Shown here piece by piece: positions 18,861 through 27,672 of a DNA stretch of 64,000 nucleotides. Each line of letters begins with the position of its first letter. The stretch's first letter is position 1. Both the position numbers and the translations under genes were made by a program. Source of the DNA: an uncultured Commensalibacter sp. (lineage in GTDB: Bacteria; Pseudomonadota; Alphaproteobacteria; Acetobacterales; Acetobacteraceae); NCBI GenBank assembly GCA_945266285.1, contig CALYOP010000002.1, forward strand, positions 307,886 through 371,885, in the 5' to 3' direction. The notes under the pieces were generated by a model, which saw only the letters and a program-made list of their open reading frames with translations, was not told where the DNA came from and made no database searches.

Positions 18861-18997
18861 ATGAAATTTCTATGCTGTAAATTAGAACGCATTATAATGA
18901 AATAAAAAATAAAAAGATGATAAAGACACCGCCTTCTTTAATATTACAAAAACTGATGCAAAGCGAGGAAAGATTATGTCAAAATTAGGGGGAAAAT

Positions 18998-20374
18998 TTG
19001 GAAAATATATTAAATTTTGTTGATAAAGAGTTAAGTACGTCTTTGGATCGTCTTTTTGATCTACTTAAAATTCCTAGTATTTCTGCTGATCCTGCACATC
19101 AGATGGATTGCTGTCATGCAGCAGAATGGTTGCAGAATTATCTGAAAGAAATTGGGTTTACATCTGCTATTCATGAAACCGGTGGGCATCCTATTGTTCT
19201 GGCGCAAGATTTGTCGGCAGAATCAGGACCACATATTCTTTTCTATGGGCATTATGATGTGCAACCGGTAGATCCATTGGATTTATGGGATATTCCACCT
19301 TTTCAGCCTTGCATTAAAATCGGAAAAAATAAGCAAAAGATCATACATGGTCGTGGATCATCCGATGATAAAGGTCAACTTCTTACTTTTTTAGAAGCCT
19401 GTCGTGCTATCCGTAAGCAATCAGGGAAAATGCCACTTAAAATTACAATATTGCTGGAAGGTGAAGAGGAAAATGGTGGTGAACATCTTCCTGGTTTTTT
19501 AGCGGAACAGAAAGGAAAACTTTTTCCTGATATGGCATTTATATGCGATACGGATATGGCAACGCCAGACATCCCAGCTATTACAGCAATGGTCAGAGGT
19601 ATGGTTAGTGAAGAAGTTACCATACATGCTGCCAACCGGGATTTACATTCCGGTATCTATGGAAATGCAGCGCGTAATCCTATTCAATTATTGGCAGAAA
19701 TTATAAGTAAGTTACGTGATAAAGAAGGTCGCGTAACCGTTCCAGATTTTTACAAAGGTGTTCCCAATATTCCCATTGAAATTCGTCAGAAATGGCAAGA
19801 TATCGGTAAAACAGATGCCGAATTATTATCGCCTATTGGCCTAAAGGAAACAGCTGGAGAGAAAGCATTTAAGGCGGTTGAGCAGACATGGTGTCGCCCA
19901 TCCTGTGAAATCAATGGAATTAGTGGTGGTTATGAAGGGCCGGGTTTTAAAACGGTTATTCCGGCTAAAGCTTCGGCAAAAATTTCATTTCGCTTAGTTG
20001 GAAAACAGAATCCTCAGGAAATTCAAAAGCAGTTTCGACAATTTGTGATGGATCAGATTCCATCAGATTGTCACGTTGAATTTCAATCGCATGGTTTTTC
20101 ATCGGCCGGTATGGTTGCGTTATCTGGTGCTAATCTGATTCATATACAAAAAGCATTAAAAGATGAATGGCAGCAGGATGCTGCTATTATTGGTACCGGT
20201 GGGGCTATTCCCATCGTAAATGATTTGCAGCGTGAATTGGGGGTCGATTCATTTTTAATTGGCTTTGCAAATGCCGATGATTGTATTCACTCTCCGAATG
20301 AAAAATATAATCTTCGTTCTTTTCATAAAGGCATACGTTCCTGGGTTAGGATTCTATATGCCCTTAAGAACTGA
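18998..20374 (+). CDS. M20 family dipeptidase/metallopeptidase
   Basis: Zinc-dependent amidohydrolase. The metal ligands and catalytic residues are in FYGHYDVQPVDP, GRGSSDDKGQ and LLEGEEENGGEHL, with a late His in FANADDCIHSPNE. 458 residues with a dimerisation domain in the middle fits the cytosolic dipeptidase subgroup. The start is a TTG at 18998 preceded by AGGGGGA (18988-18994); this gives an N-terminus LENILNFVDKELSTSLDRLF that matches the family. A competing ATG at 18976 with a GAGGA site opens a 15-codon frame in another phase that ends at 19023. Confidence 0.88.
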   Translation: MENILNFVDKELSTSLDRLFDLLKIPSISADPAHQMDCCHAAEWLQNYLKEIGFTSAIHETGGHPIVLAQDLSAESGPHILFYGHYDVQPVDPLDLWDIPPFQPCIKIGKNKQKIIHGRGSSDDKGQLLTFLEACRAIRKQSGKMPLKITILLEGEEENGGEHLPGFLAEQKGKLFPDMAFICDTDMATPDIPAITAMVRGMVSEEVTIHAANRDLHSGIYGNAARNPIQLLAEIISKLRDKEGRVTVPDFYKGVPNIPIEIRQKWQDIGKTDAELLSPIGLKETAGEKAFKAVEQTWCRPSCEINGISGGYEGPGFKTVIPAKASAKISFRLVGKQNPQEIQKQFRQFVMDQIPSDCHVEFQSHGFSSAGMVALSGANLIHIQKALKDEWQQDAAIIGTGGAIPIVNDLQRELGVDSFLIGFANADDCIHSPNEKYNLRSFHKGIRSWVRILYALKN

Positions 20375-20379
20375 TTTTG

Positions 20380-21120
20380 CTATTCTTCTGCAAGAAGTGG
20401 TGGCAGAAAATGCTGTAGCTTGATTCTTACCGGCATAATATAAACATCGCTTTTTGTTTGTTTTATGCGTTTTAACGCAGCTCGGCAAAAAGCGATATTG
20501 GCCTCTAAGGTTGGGTTAAAATCATGTGGAAATACGATGTGATTGGTTACCTCCCAAAAAGTTCGTGATTTTGGCCCAATCACAGGTGAAAGCCCCCAGA
20601 AAATATTCTTCCCGTGTAACCAGTCCATGCATAATTCAAGCATACGTAAATCAAAAACGGGCTGGGTAAAGAAACCCGAGGCACCAGCTTCGATCTTTTT
20701 CTGCACATGTTCCAATTCTTCTTTGGGAGAACGCCGATAAGGATCAAAAGCGGCGTATAAGGTCAAATGAGGTAATTCTTTTTTATAGCGTCGAAGGATT
20801 GATTCCGTTGTATTTGGATATATTTGACGCGCTGCGTTAGAAGGTGGATCCCCTTGGATAATAAGAACTTCGCGAAGTTCCTTTAAATTACTACCGGGAA
20901 GAGGAGCATCAGGATTAACATCAATGGCACGAATATGTGGAATAGCATGCTTAAAATAAGGGTTAACCAATTCAAATGCATCCCAGCTACGGAGTGGAAA
21001 TCGCATGAGATCAGGTATATTAACGGTATCTGCCACAGGAAAGCATTGTTTTACGATTTCCGTATCCGCCAAAAGTGATTCAGGATTTCGTGGAATTAGT
21101 TCAATAGAAATACGTGTCAT
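20380..21120 (-). CDS. Methylenetetrahydrofolate reductase-like protein
   Basis: A 246-residue FAD/MTHFR-fold protein. The catalytic-type Glu is in ISIELIPRNP, with LREVLIIQGDPP, AGASGFFTQPVFD and LSPVIGPKS matching the MetF barrel. It is shorter than E. coli MetF by about 50 residues and lacks some terminal barrel elements, so it may be a divergent paralogue and not the main methionine-pathway enzyme. It converges on the M20 peptidase gene with only five bases between stop codons and no terminator between them. Confidence 0.75.
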   Translation of the reverse strand: MTRISIELIPRNPESLLADTEIVKQCFPVADTVNIPDLMRFPLRSWDAFELVNPYFKHAIPHIRAIDVNPDAPLPGSNLKELREVLIIQGDPPSNAARQIYPNTTESILRRYKKELPHLTLYAAFDPYRRSPKEELEHVQKKIEAGASGFFTQPVFDLRMLELCMDWLHGKNIFWGLSPVIGPKSRTFWEVTNHIVFPHDFNPTLEANIAFCRAALKRIKQTKSDVYIMPVRIKLQHFLPPLLAEE

Positions 21121-21243
21121 AAATTAATCCCCATAGAGTGTAAAACATTTATAAACGTTTGCACTTTGACTGCAAGTATCGCTAAACTAATCTACTATTA
21201 CAATTTATTGAGGTCTTGGTTTTAAAAGTTAAGTTATTGAATA

Positions 21244-21777
21244 ATGGTTAACCCTTATCTTAGCTGTATGGTGATGGTTTCATCATTTCACCATTTACCT
21301 TCGGGTGTATTGTCATCGATTCAAAAAGTTGAAGGCGGTTACCCAGGTGCTATACGACAAAATACTAATGGCACCCAAGATTTGGGAGTGATGCAGATTA
21401 ATACCCGTTGGGTTACACCACTGGTTCATGTCACACATCAGTCTGGTACCAAGATTTATGAACGGCTTCGGGATGATTCTTGTTATAATATCGCTGTAGC
21501 TGGTGCAATTATGAAGCTTTATCTTCAGGAAACGCATGGTGATATTATGCAGGCCATAGGCAATTATCACTCGCATACGCCTTATTTAAATATACGTTAT
21601 CAAATGCAAGTTCTAAATGCTGCTTATCAAAATAATCATTATCAACCTAGCCCTATTGCTATTTCTTATGCTGGGACATTATCGCCTTATCAACAGCGTT
21701 TAAAGAAAATGCACGGCAAAAAGATTCGGCAAAGCTGTTTGATTAAAAACCGTTGCTTTGCCAAAAAACGAAGTTGA
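21244..21777 (+). CDS. Lytic transglycosylase-domain protein
   Basis: Small (177 residue) SLT-fold muramidase-type protein. The catalytic Glu is in SIQKVEGGYPGA, followed by NTNGTQDLGVMQINTRW, the typical QIN segment, and IAVAGAIMKLYL and AIGNYHSHTP. No clear signal peptide precedes the domain, which is unusual for an enzyme that acts on periplasmic murein; the N-terminal MVNPYLSCMVMV is only weakly hydrophobic. The C-terminus is basic with two Cys (SCLIKNRCFAKKR). No type IV secretion genes are adjacent, although VirB1-like proteins have the same fold. Confidence 0.8.
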   Translation: MVNPYLSCMVMVSSFHHLPSGVLSSIQKVEGGYPGAIRQNTNGTQDLGVMQINTRWVTPLVHVTHQSGTKIYERLRDDSCYNIAVAGAIMKLYLQETHGDIMQAIGNYHSHTPYLNIRYQMQVLNAAYQNNHYQPSPIAISYAGTLSPYQQRLKKMHGKKIRQSCLIKNRCFAKKRS

Positions 21778-21791
21778 ATAAATTTCTTATT

Positions 21792-22679
21792 TTAAGATTG
21801 CTTAATCTGTTTTGAAGCAGTTTTAAAGGTATTGCTTAAAAGACATGCAATAGTCATAGGACCAACACCACCAGGGACAGGTGTGATTCGACTTGCTCGA
21901 CCTAACGCTTCTTCGAAAACAACATCTCCTACTAATTTGGTTTTGTTGTTTTCAGCGGGAATACGTGTAATGCCGACATCAATCACTGTAGCACCTGGTC
22001 GAATCCACGAACCTTTAACTAATCCCTGACATCCTGTAGCAACGATTAAAATTTCACCTTGTCGAGCTATTTCTTCTGTATTTTTCGTATGAATATGGGC
22101 AATGGTTACGGTGCAACCTTCGTTTAACAATAAGCGGGCCATCGGTCTTCCAACCAAGTTGGATGCACCGACCACGACTGCATTCATTCCTTTAAGAGTC
22201 TTAAGCTCGTTTTTTAAAAGCATGAGACATCCAAGCGGCGTGCATGGAATCAAACCCTCCGTATATCCCAACGCAAGTTGGCCAGCATTATAAGCTGTCA
22301 ACCCATCAACATCTTTGTGTGGCGCAATGGATTGAATAATGGGTTTAGGATCAAGACCATCAGGTAAGGGTAATTGAAGCAAAATGCCATGTACATCTGG
22401 ATCTTCATTAAGTCGTGCAACAAGCGCTAAGAGGGCTTCTTGTGTTGTGGTTGACGGCATCATATGCATAAAAGAACGCATGCCAACTTTATGTGTCTGT
22501 TTAGCCTTGTTGCGAACATATACTTCGCTGGCAGGATTATCTCCAACCAGAATAACAGCAAGACCAGGAGTCATTCCTGTATCTTGCTGAAGATGCAATA
22601 CTTTTTGAGCAATTTCTTGTGTTAATGAAGCCGCAAAAGCTTTTCCATCGATTAATTTTGTATCAATCTGTTGATTCAT
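21792..22679 (-). CDS. folD: Bifunctional methylenetetrahydrofolate dehydrogenase/cyclohydrolase
   Basis: Interconverts 5,10-methylene-, methenyl- and 10-formyl-tetrahydrofolate with NADP. Signatures are DNPASEVYVRNKAKQ with the catalytic Lys, LLQLPLPDGLD, CTPLGCLMLL, VVVGASNLVGRPMARLL and TPVPGGVGPMTIACLL. The start is placed at the ATG at 22679 (MNQQIDTKLIDG); a TTG at 22700 in frame would add seven residues, and no strong ribosome binding site settles the point. Length about 295 residues is normal. Confidence 0.95.
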   Translation of the reverse strand: MNQQIDTKLIDGKAFAASLTQEIAQKVLHLQQDTGMTPGLAVILVGDNPASEVYVRNKAKQTHKVGMRSFMHMMPSTTTQEALLALVARLNEDPDVHGILLQLPLPDGLDPKPIIQSIAPHKDVDGLTAYNAGQLALGYTEGLIPCTPLGCLMLLKNELKTLKGMNAVVVGASNLVGRPMARLLLNEGCTVTIAHIHTKNTEEIARQGEILIVATGCQGLVKGSWIRPGATVIDVGITRIPAENNKTKLVGDVVFEEALGRASRITPVPGGVGPMTIACLLSNTFKTASKQIKQS

Positions 22680-22748
22680 AATTTTTATTACAACGTCCAA
22701 AATGCATTCGACAAAAAGATTACTGATAAGATGAAACGGGTTGTTATT

Positions 22749-24035
22749 CTATTCAAAAGTTACAGGTTCGCTTGTTGCTTCAGGTTCTGAATCATCCCAC
22801 TCATCTGCGATGGCTGTAACAATACCATTTCCTAAAACACTGGTGGCCGTGCGTGCCATATCCAGAAACTGATCAATACCAAAAATCAGTGCTAACCCAG
22901 CTTCAGGAATTCCAAATTGTGGCATGACCGAAGCTAACATCACCATAGAAGCACGAGGTACACCTGCGATACCTTTACTACTGATCATCATAACCAATAG
23001 CATGGTGATTTGTTTTTCAATGGGCATCTGAATTTCGTAAACCTGAGCAATGAAAATCGCACAAAATGAGATAAACATCATTGTTCCGGCCAGGTTAAAG
23101 CTATAACCCAGTGGAAGAACGAAACCAGCAATTCGAGGCGATACGCCAAATTTTTCAAGCCGTTCTAACAAACGTGGAAAGGCTGATTCACTACTGGCTG
23201 TAGCATATCCCAATAGAACAGGTTCAATGATAAAAGATAAGAGTTTGAAGATTTTCTTACCAATTGCAAGGTAACCAGCAAGAATTAAAAGCAAGCAAAG
23301 GATGATAATAACAAAATAGAATTCAAGTAAGAACATGCCATAACTACTTATGACATTGCTTCCATTCTTTGCAGAGATAGATAATAAGGAGGCAAAAACA
23401 ACCAGTGGAACGACTTTCATCACCATATCGGTGATTTTCAGCATAATTTTTGCCAAACCTTCAGTAATTTCATGAACTTGACGGCAGGAACGTTCTGGTA
23501 AAGCAGCAATGGCAATACCGGCAAAAATTGAAAATACAACAATCTGAAGGATGTTGTTTTCTGCCATAGCCTTAATGATACTATCAGGAACGATATTTAG
23601 GATAAATTCTTGAATATCAAAATGAAAGGTTTGCAGATTGAGTTTTGATGTCGGCAGCGTATTCGTAAAATGTCGACCAGGTTTAATGATATTCGCAGCG
23701 ACAAGACCAAGGCTAAGGGCAGCAAGTGATATCCCTATAAACCAGATCATCACCCGTATACCAACTTTTTTAATTGTTTTGGTATCTTGAATATTTCCGA
23801 TTCCCGAAACGAGTGTCGCAAATACCAACGGAGCGACAATCATTTTAATTAATCTTAAAAAAAGATTAACAATAAGATTACCAAAATCAATGCAAGGTTG
23901 CGAATAACGACTGCCTAATTTGTGGACAATAAGACCAATAACCACCCCAAGAACCATAGAAGATATGATTTGTATGGCGTGTTTAACTAGATAACTTTTA
24001 TTTTCTGAATTGTCTTCTATGTCCACAACTGCCAT
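22749..24035 (-). CDS. Dicarboxylate/amino acid:cation symporter (DAACS family)
   Basis: Inner-membrane secondary carrier with a DctA/GltP-type fold, 428 residues. The N-terminal helix run, MIVAPLVFATLVSGI, the serine-containing hairpin YATASSESAFPRLLERL and PLGYSFNLAGTMMF are diagnostic, with a C-terminal GIDQFLDMARTATSVLGNG block. In most relatives the motif reads NLDGT or NMDGT with an Asp that contributes to cation binding; here it reads NLAGT. Substrate could be a C4-dicarboxylate, glutamate/aspartate or another amino acid. It sits between nudix and folD genes in the same direction. Confidence 0.9.
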   Translation of the reverse strand: MAVVDIEDNSENKSYLVKHAIQIISSMVLGVVIGLIVHKLGSRYSQPCIDFGNLIVNLFLRLIKMIVAPLVFATLVSGIGNIQDTKTIKKVGIRVMIWFIGISLAALSLGLVAANIIKPGRHFTNTLPTSKLNLQTFHFDIQEFILNIVPDSIIKAMAENNILQIVVFSIFAGIAIAALPERSCRQVHEITEGLAKIMLKITDMVMKVVPLVVFASLLSISAKNGSNVISSYGMFLLEFYFVIIILCLLLILAGYLAIGKKIFKLLSFIIEPVLLGYATASSESAFPRLLERLEKFGVSPRIAGFVLPLGYSFNLAGTMMFISFCAIFIAQVYEIQMPIEKQITMLLVMMISSKGIAGVPRASMVMLASVMPQFGIPEAGLALIFGIDQFLDMARTATSVLGNGIVTAIADEWDDSEPEATSEPVTFE

Positions 24036-24081
24036 GTGTTCCTACATACTCCAAGAATATTAAAATGTTAATCGCCATAAA

Positions 24082-24666
24082 TTAAACAAAATTCTTGGAT
24101 CGAAGCAAGCAAAAAGCAGCAATACTAACCATACAGCATATCCGACCGTCCTGAATCATTACTTCCATTTCAGCCAATGGAATAGTATGACAGGTCATAT
24201 TCTGTTCTGTTGCTTCTCGGTGGGTTTCGTGTTGTGTTAAACCTGTGGCCAGGAATACATGACCTTTTTGGGTGGAATAGCCTGCTCCTTGATAAAAAGA
24301 ACCGACATGTTGTAAATGCGAGGCTTTTAAACCCGTTTCTTCTTCTAATTCTCCAGCGGCGACCTCTTCGGGTGTTGCATCAGGTTTTAGTTCCCACATT
24401 CCCATAGGAAGCTCCCATAGGAATTCTCCAACAGGATAGCGATATTGTCGGATAAGAGTTACCGTTTTTTGGCCATTACTTTTACCTAAAGGGAAGATAA
24501 CTGCAAATTCATTCCGTTCGACTACCCCAAACATGCCATCCATGCCATTGGGGTATTTGATAATATCTTCGCGAATTTTCAACCATCGATTTTCATAAGC
24601 AATTTGGGAAGAAACGGTTAGAATATTGCCAATGTCTTTTTTTCCTATAATTTTCTCAGCCGTCAT
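24082..24666 (-). CDS. Nudix hydrolase (ADP-ribose pyrophosphatase-like)
   Basis: Hydrolyses a nucleoside diphosphate linked to another moiety, most likely ADP-ribose or a sugar nucleotide. The 194-residue protein has the ADPRase N-terminal strand segment (ENRWLKIREDII) and VTLIRQYRYPVGEFLWELP. The Nudix helix is AAGELEEETGL: the catalytic EExxE is intact, but the usual Arg before EL is Gly, and upstream box positions read Trp and Ala. Similar ARGEL-type boxes occur in related subgroups, so activity is still likely. Confidence 0.83.
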   Translation of the reverse strand: MTAEKIIGKKDIGNILTVSSQIAYENRWLKIREDIIKYPNGMDGMFGVVERNEFAVIFPLGKSNGQKTVTLIRQYRYPVGEFLWELPMGMWELKPDATPEEVAAGELEEETGLKASHLQHVGSFYQGAGYSTQKGHVFLATGLTQHETHREATEQNMTCHTIPLAEMEVMIQDGRICCMVSIAAFCLLRSKNFV

Positions 24667-24735
24667 TTTATTTTAATTTCAGACATAGTTTAACAATCAT
24701 ATCAATTCCCTTCATATTAAAAGGCGATATAAAAT

Positions 24736-25296
24736 TTACTGATTTTCAGCAGATTTTTTTGCTTTCCGACGTCGTTGGTGCCAAAGATTTTCAAAATCTA
24801 TATTTTGCATAATAACCGGTGGGAAACCTGCATCTTTGGTAAGATTTAAAATAATATTGCGTGCTTCAGGAAAGATTAAACGGGGTGTTTCAATAAGTAA
24901 AAGTCTTTCTATATTCGAATTCTTCATGTCTAATAGCGTGACAATAGCCGAATAATAGGCATCTATAGTGAATAATACCGGAGGATTAGAATCTTCTTCA
25001 TTCGGTGCAGCAATGCTACTATGACATAGAATAGAAAGGGTGACTTCGAAATTTGGTTCGTTTTCACCTAATTGTTGTGCATTTACGTCAATATTAAAAG
25101 ACACATACGGTTTTTTTGGTAAATTTCTATAAATATTGGGTGCACCAGGAATCTTTACAGATAATTCCTTAATATATTGTAGATTAACTACAAGTGTATT
25201 TACAGATGATTCTGCTTTAGAAGAAGCATTTGCAGGGCTAGAATCTTTATTATGATCTGCTGTACCAGCAGAAGAGGAAGCAGGATTTTCGTTCAT
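24736..25296 (-). CDS. secB: Protein-export chaperone SecB
   Basis: Tetrameric cytosolic chaperone that delivers preproteins to SecA. The SecB core begins at about residue 34 (LVVNLQYIKELSVKIPGAP) and includes SFNIDVNAQQLGENEPNFEVTL-type strands, YSAIVTL, LLIETPRLIFPEARNII and the DAGFPPVIMQNIDFENLW block, all family landmarks. The first ~30 residues are an acidic, Ser/Ala-rich extension, and the C-terminus is basic (HQRRRKAKKSA), unlike the acidic zinc-proximal tail of enterobacterial SecB. Confidence 0.94.
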   Translation of the reverse strand: MNENPASSSAGTADHNKDSSPANASSKAESSVNTLVVNLQYIKELSVKIPGAPNIYRNLPKKPYVSFNIDVNAQQLGENEPNFEVTLSILCHSSIAAPNEEDSNPPVLFTIDAYYSAIVTLLDMKNSNIERLLLIETPRLIFPEARNIILNLTKDAGFPPVIMQNIDFENLWHQRRRKAKKSAENQ

Positions 25297-25375
25297 AAGT
25301 TTTGTTTTTCTCTAAATTTAATTATTGATTGTTAACAAAATAACATTTAACTCGAAAAATAAATTAAACAAACGG

Positions 25376-25669
25376 TTATCTGAAATTTTTTATCGATAAA
25401 AAACCTAGTGCCGGAATAGGGCGCCATTTCTTTGGTAATTCAGAAACATTTATTGTAATAATAGAATATTGGGGAATGACTTGATTATTTTTTTCTAAAA
25501 ACTGTTGATATGCACGGACTTCTTTTTGTCGCCATGCACAATCAGTTGCTGCTTGTTTCCAAGTATAATAGATACTAGCAATATGACGTTTTCCATTAGC
25601 AAAAAAAGCCACAGCCCAAATTTTATTTTTTGATTTTTGCTGGTTTGGGAAAGGAATAACCTTACTCAT
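25376..25669 (-). CDS. Small conserved-looking protein of unknown function
   Basis: A 97-residue basic soluble protein beginning MSKVIPFPNQQ. It contains a strand-rich start (IWAVAFFANGKRHIASIYYTW), a helical middle (KQAATDCAWRQKEVRAYQQFLEKN) and a PKKWRPIPALGF tail. The MxxVIPFP start is seen in several small alphaproteobacterial proteins, but no family or function is recognised. It lies 79 bases upstream of secB on the same strand and could be co-transcribed with it. Confidence 0.6.
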   Translation of the reverse strand: MSKVIPFPNQQKSKNKIWAVAFFANGKRHIASIYYTWKQAATDCAWRQKEVRAYQQFLEKNNQVIPQYSIITINVSELPKKWRPIPALGFLSIKNFR

Positions 25670-25743
25670 ATTAGAGATTCTTTGGTTAAAATAAAAGTTA
25701 TTCGAAATATAGCATGCTTTGTCTGAATTGAAATGTATGATTT

Positions 25744-25794
25744 TCTGCTTGACCTAATAACGGTTTTGCCATTCAAGTCATATATTAGAGCAGA
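25744..25794. other. Interrupted inverted repeat between two divergent genes
   Basis: TCTGCT (25744-25749) pairs with AGCAGA (25789-25794) and CTAATA (25754-25759) pairs with TATTAG (25783-25788), leaving a four-base bulge and a 23-base loop. It lies between the 97-residue gene and lapA and may be a leader or operator; no known RNA family is recognised. Confidence 0.2.
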
Positions 25795-25930
25795 CGTATT
25801 TTTCTGAAACATTTGTTAAAGGGAGATCGTTTATTTTGCATCAATGTCAAATGTTGATGTGCTTTGAGGTTCATGTAAACGACTATATAATTTGTATTAT
25901 ACCTAAATCAAATATCGGGAGGTATTCGTC

Positions 25931-26314
25931 GTGCTGCGCTTGATCATTATATTGCCATTTCTGGCTGTACTTATTGTTTTCATGTTTTTTAACCAAGATC
26001 CGGTTCCTATGGACTTTATCTGGTTGAACTGGAAATGTTCAGTTGGTATTTTTTCTTTTCTAGTTGGTGTTGCAGGTTTTATTTTTGGGGCACTAGCTTT
26101 GCTTATTACCGTGATTAACCAATGGAAAAAGACACGCAAAGCGCAGCAGCAAGTCAGAGAACTTGAAGAGCAACTTAATGATTTGCGTGCGCAATATATT
26201 TCTTTAACCCAACAATCAACCACGAATAATTCATCAAATAATGTTGGGAATACCTCTTCGCAAACGTCATCAAATTCGCATATAGAAGAACCAGAGGTTT
26301 TGACCCAAAATTAA
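25931..26314 (+). CDS. lapA: LapA-domain inner-membrane protein
   Basis: Two membrane helices (residues ~2-20 and ~40-62) are joined by the conserved NQDPVPMDFIWLNW segment of the LapA/DUF1049 domain. A coiled-coil region follows (KKTRKAQQQVRELEEQLNDL), then a low-complexity Ser/Thr/Asn tail. In E. coli LapA works with LapB in control of LPS synthesis through LpxC turnover; here lapB is not adjacent. The GTG start at 25931 has GGGAGG eight bases upstream. pyrF follows after 15 bases. Confidence 0.87.
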   Translation: MLRLIIILPFLAVLIVFMFFNQDPVPMDFIWLNWKCSVGIFSFLVGVAGFIFGALALLITVINQWKKTRKAQQQVRELEEQLNDLRAQYISLTQQSTTNNSSNNVGNTSSQTSSNSHIEEPEVLTQN

Positions 26315-26329
26315 TATTGGTGGACTTAT

Positions 26330-27037
26330 ATGGCAAAAACTGGCCTGATCATAGCATTGGATACTCAGGACCCTCTGGAAGCTGAAAAGTGGGCTTTGGC
26401 TACAGATAATGTGGGACATATGATCAAATTAGGGATGGAGTTTACCTATGCCTGTGGTCTTGACGCGGTAAGGACATTGGCAAGAGGTAGACGATTATTT
26501 CTGGATTTGAAACTTCATGATATTCCCAACACCGTATCTGCAGCGATCAAAAGTTTAGAATCGGTTAGACCCGCAATGTTAACCATTCATACCTTGGGTG
26601 GTTATGAGATGATACAGGCTGCGCGTAAAGCGATTGACGAATCATTTCCGCCTGCTGTTAAGCCATTATTGCTTGGCGTAACGGTATTAACCAGTATGGA
26701 CGAACAAGGTCTTAACGAAATCGGTATTAGGAATTCCCCGATGGAAGAAGTAGTTTGCCTTGGGAAAATGGCTATTCAAGCCGGAGTAGATGGATTGGTA
26801 TGTTCGCCAGTAGAAATTGCAAGATTGCGGCAGGAACTTGGTAAGGAACCGAAATTGGTTGTTCCCGGTATAAGAATGAAGAATGCAGAAACGCATGATC
26901 AAAAGCGGGTTATGTCTCCTGCTGAAGCACATCGGGCAGGGGCAGATTGGGTTGTCGTTGGACGTCCTATTACGCGTGCAGCAGATCCAGCAGAAGCAGC
27001 CAAAGCCATCGTACGTGAAATGCAAGATCATTCATGA
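26330..27037 (+). CDS. pyrF: Orotidine 5'-phosphate decarboxylase
   Basis: Decarboxylates OMP to UMP, the last step of pyrimidine synthesis. The barrel enzyme shows LIIALDTQDPLEA, the catalytic FLDLKLHDIPNTV (Lys-Asp-x-x-Asp array), LLGVTVLTSMD, DGLVCSP and WVVVGRPITRA, which binds phosphate. 235 residues is the usual length. It overlaps trpF by four bases (ATGA), so the two are translationally coupled. Confidence 0.97.
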   Translation: MAKTGLIIALDTQDPLEAEKWALATDNVGHMIKLGMEFTYACGLDAVRTLARGRRLFLDLKLHDIPNTVSAAIKSLESVRPAMLTIHTLGGYEMIQAARKAIDESFPPAVKPLLLGVTVLTSMDEQGLNEIGIRNSPMEEVVCLGKMAIQAGVDGLVCSPVEIARLRQELGKEPKLVVPGIRMKNAETHDQKRVMSPAEAHRAGADWVVVGRPITRAADPAEAAKAIVREMQDHS

Positions 27038-27672
27038 AGCCTGCTATAAAAATCTGTGGGGTTCGTGATATTGAAACCTATAAATTATTACTGGCGTTAA
27101 AAGTAGAATGGCTTGGGCTGGTTTTTTATCCTAAATCCCCTCGTTACGTTACATCAGATCAGATAAAATTATTTCCAAAGAATGCAGAATATACCAAACG
27201 GGTAGGGTTATTTGTTAAACCGAAAATAGAAGACATTGAAACTGTTTTAAATCAAATCCCGTTAGATATCTTACAAATTTATGATTCTTTAGAAAACGTA
27301 ACATCACTTCGTAATTATTTTAAATTACCGACATGGGCTGCGATTGGTGTTCATACAAAAGCCGACTTGCCAATGCAATGTTCGCTTGAAGGACTGGTTG
27401 TTGAGGCACCAACATTTGAAGGAGATGCCCAACCCGGAGGGAATGGAAGAAGTTTTAACTGGTCGCTTACAACGCAGTGGAAGGCACCTGTGCCTTGGCT
27501 CTTGGCAGGAGGATTAAATTCTGCGAACGTCGTAGATGCGCTTCGTTGTTCTAGAGCAAAGGCAGTTGATGTCTCTTCAGGCGTCGAGTCCAGTCGCGGC
27601 GTTAAAGACCGTAATAAGATCAAACATTTTGTAAATGCAGTTCGCCAATACGATATTGCTTCAGCTTTTTAG
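27034..27672 (+). CDS. trpF: Phosphoribosylanthranilate isomerase
   Basis: Isomerises N-(5'-phosphoribosyl)anthranilate in tryptophan synthesis. The TIM barrel begins with IKICGVRD (catalytic Cys), includes WLGLVFYPKSPR and KRVGLFVKP, and ends with PWLLAGGLNSANV (phosphate site) and AVDVSSGVESSRGVKD. 212 residues fits the family. lapA-pyrF-trpF is a compact set also seen in other alphaproteobacteria, usually followed by trpB, which is absent here. Confidence 0.96.
   Translation: MKPAIKICGVRDIETYKLLLALKVEWLGLVFYPKSPRYVTSDQIKLFPKNAEYTKRVGLFVKPKIEDIETVLNQIPLDILQIYDSLENVTSLRNYFKLPTWAAIGVHTKADLPMQCSLEGLVVEAPTFEGDAQPGGNGRSFNWSLTTQWKAPVPWLLAGGLNSANVVDALRCSRAKAVDVSSGVESSRGVKDRNKIKHFVNAVRQYDIASAF

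Noticed and set aside
21244..21777. VirB1 of a type IV secretion or conjugation system
   Set aside because: The fold is compatible, but no vir, tra or trb genes are nearby.
24082..24666. Nudix protein judged inactive because of the Gly in the Nudix box
   Set aside because: The metal-binding Glu cluster is intact, and ARGEL-type boxes are familiar in related subgroups.
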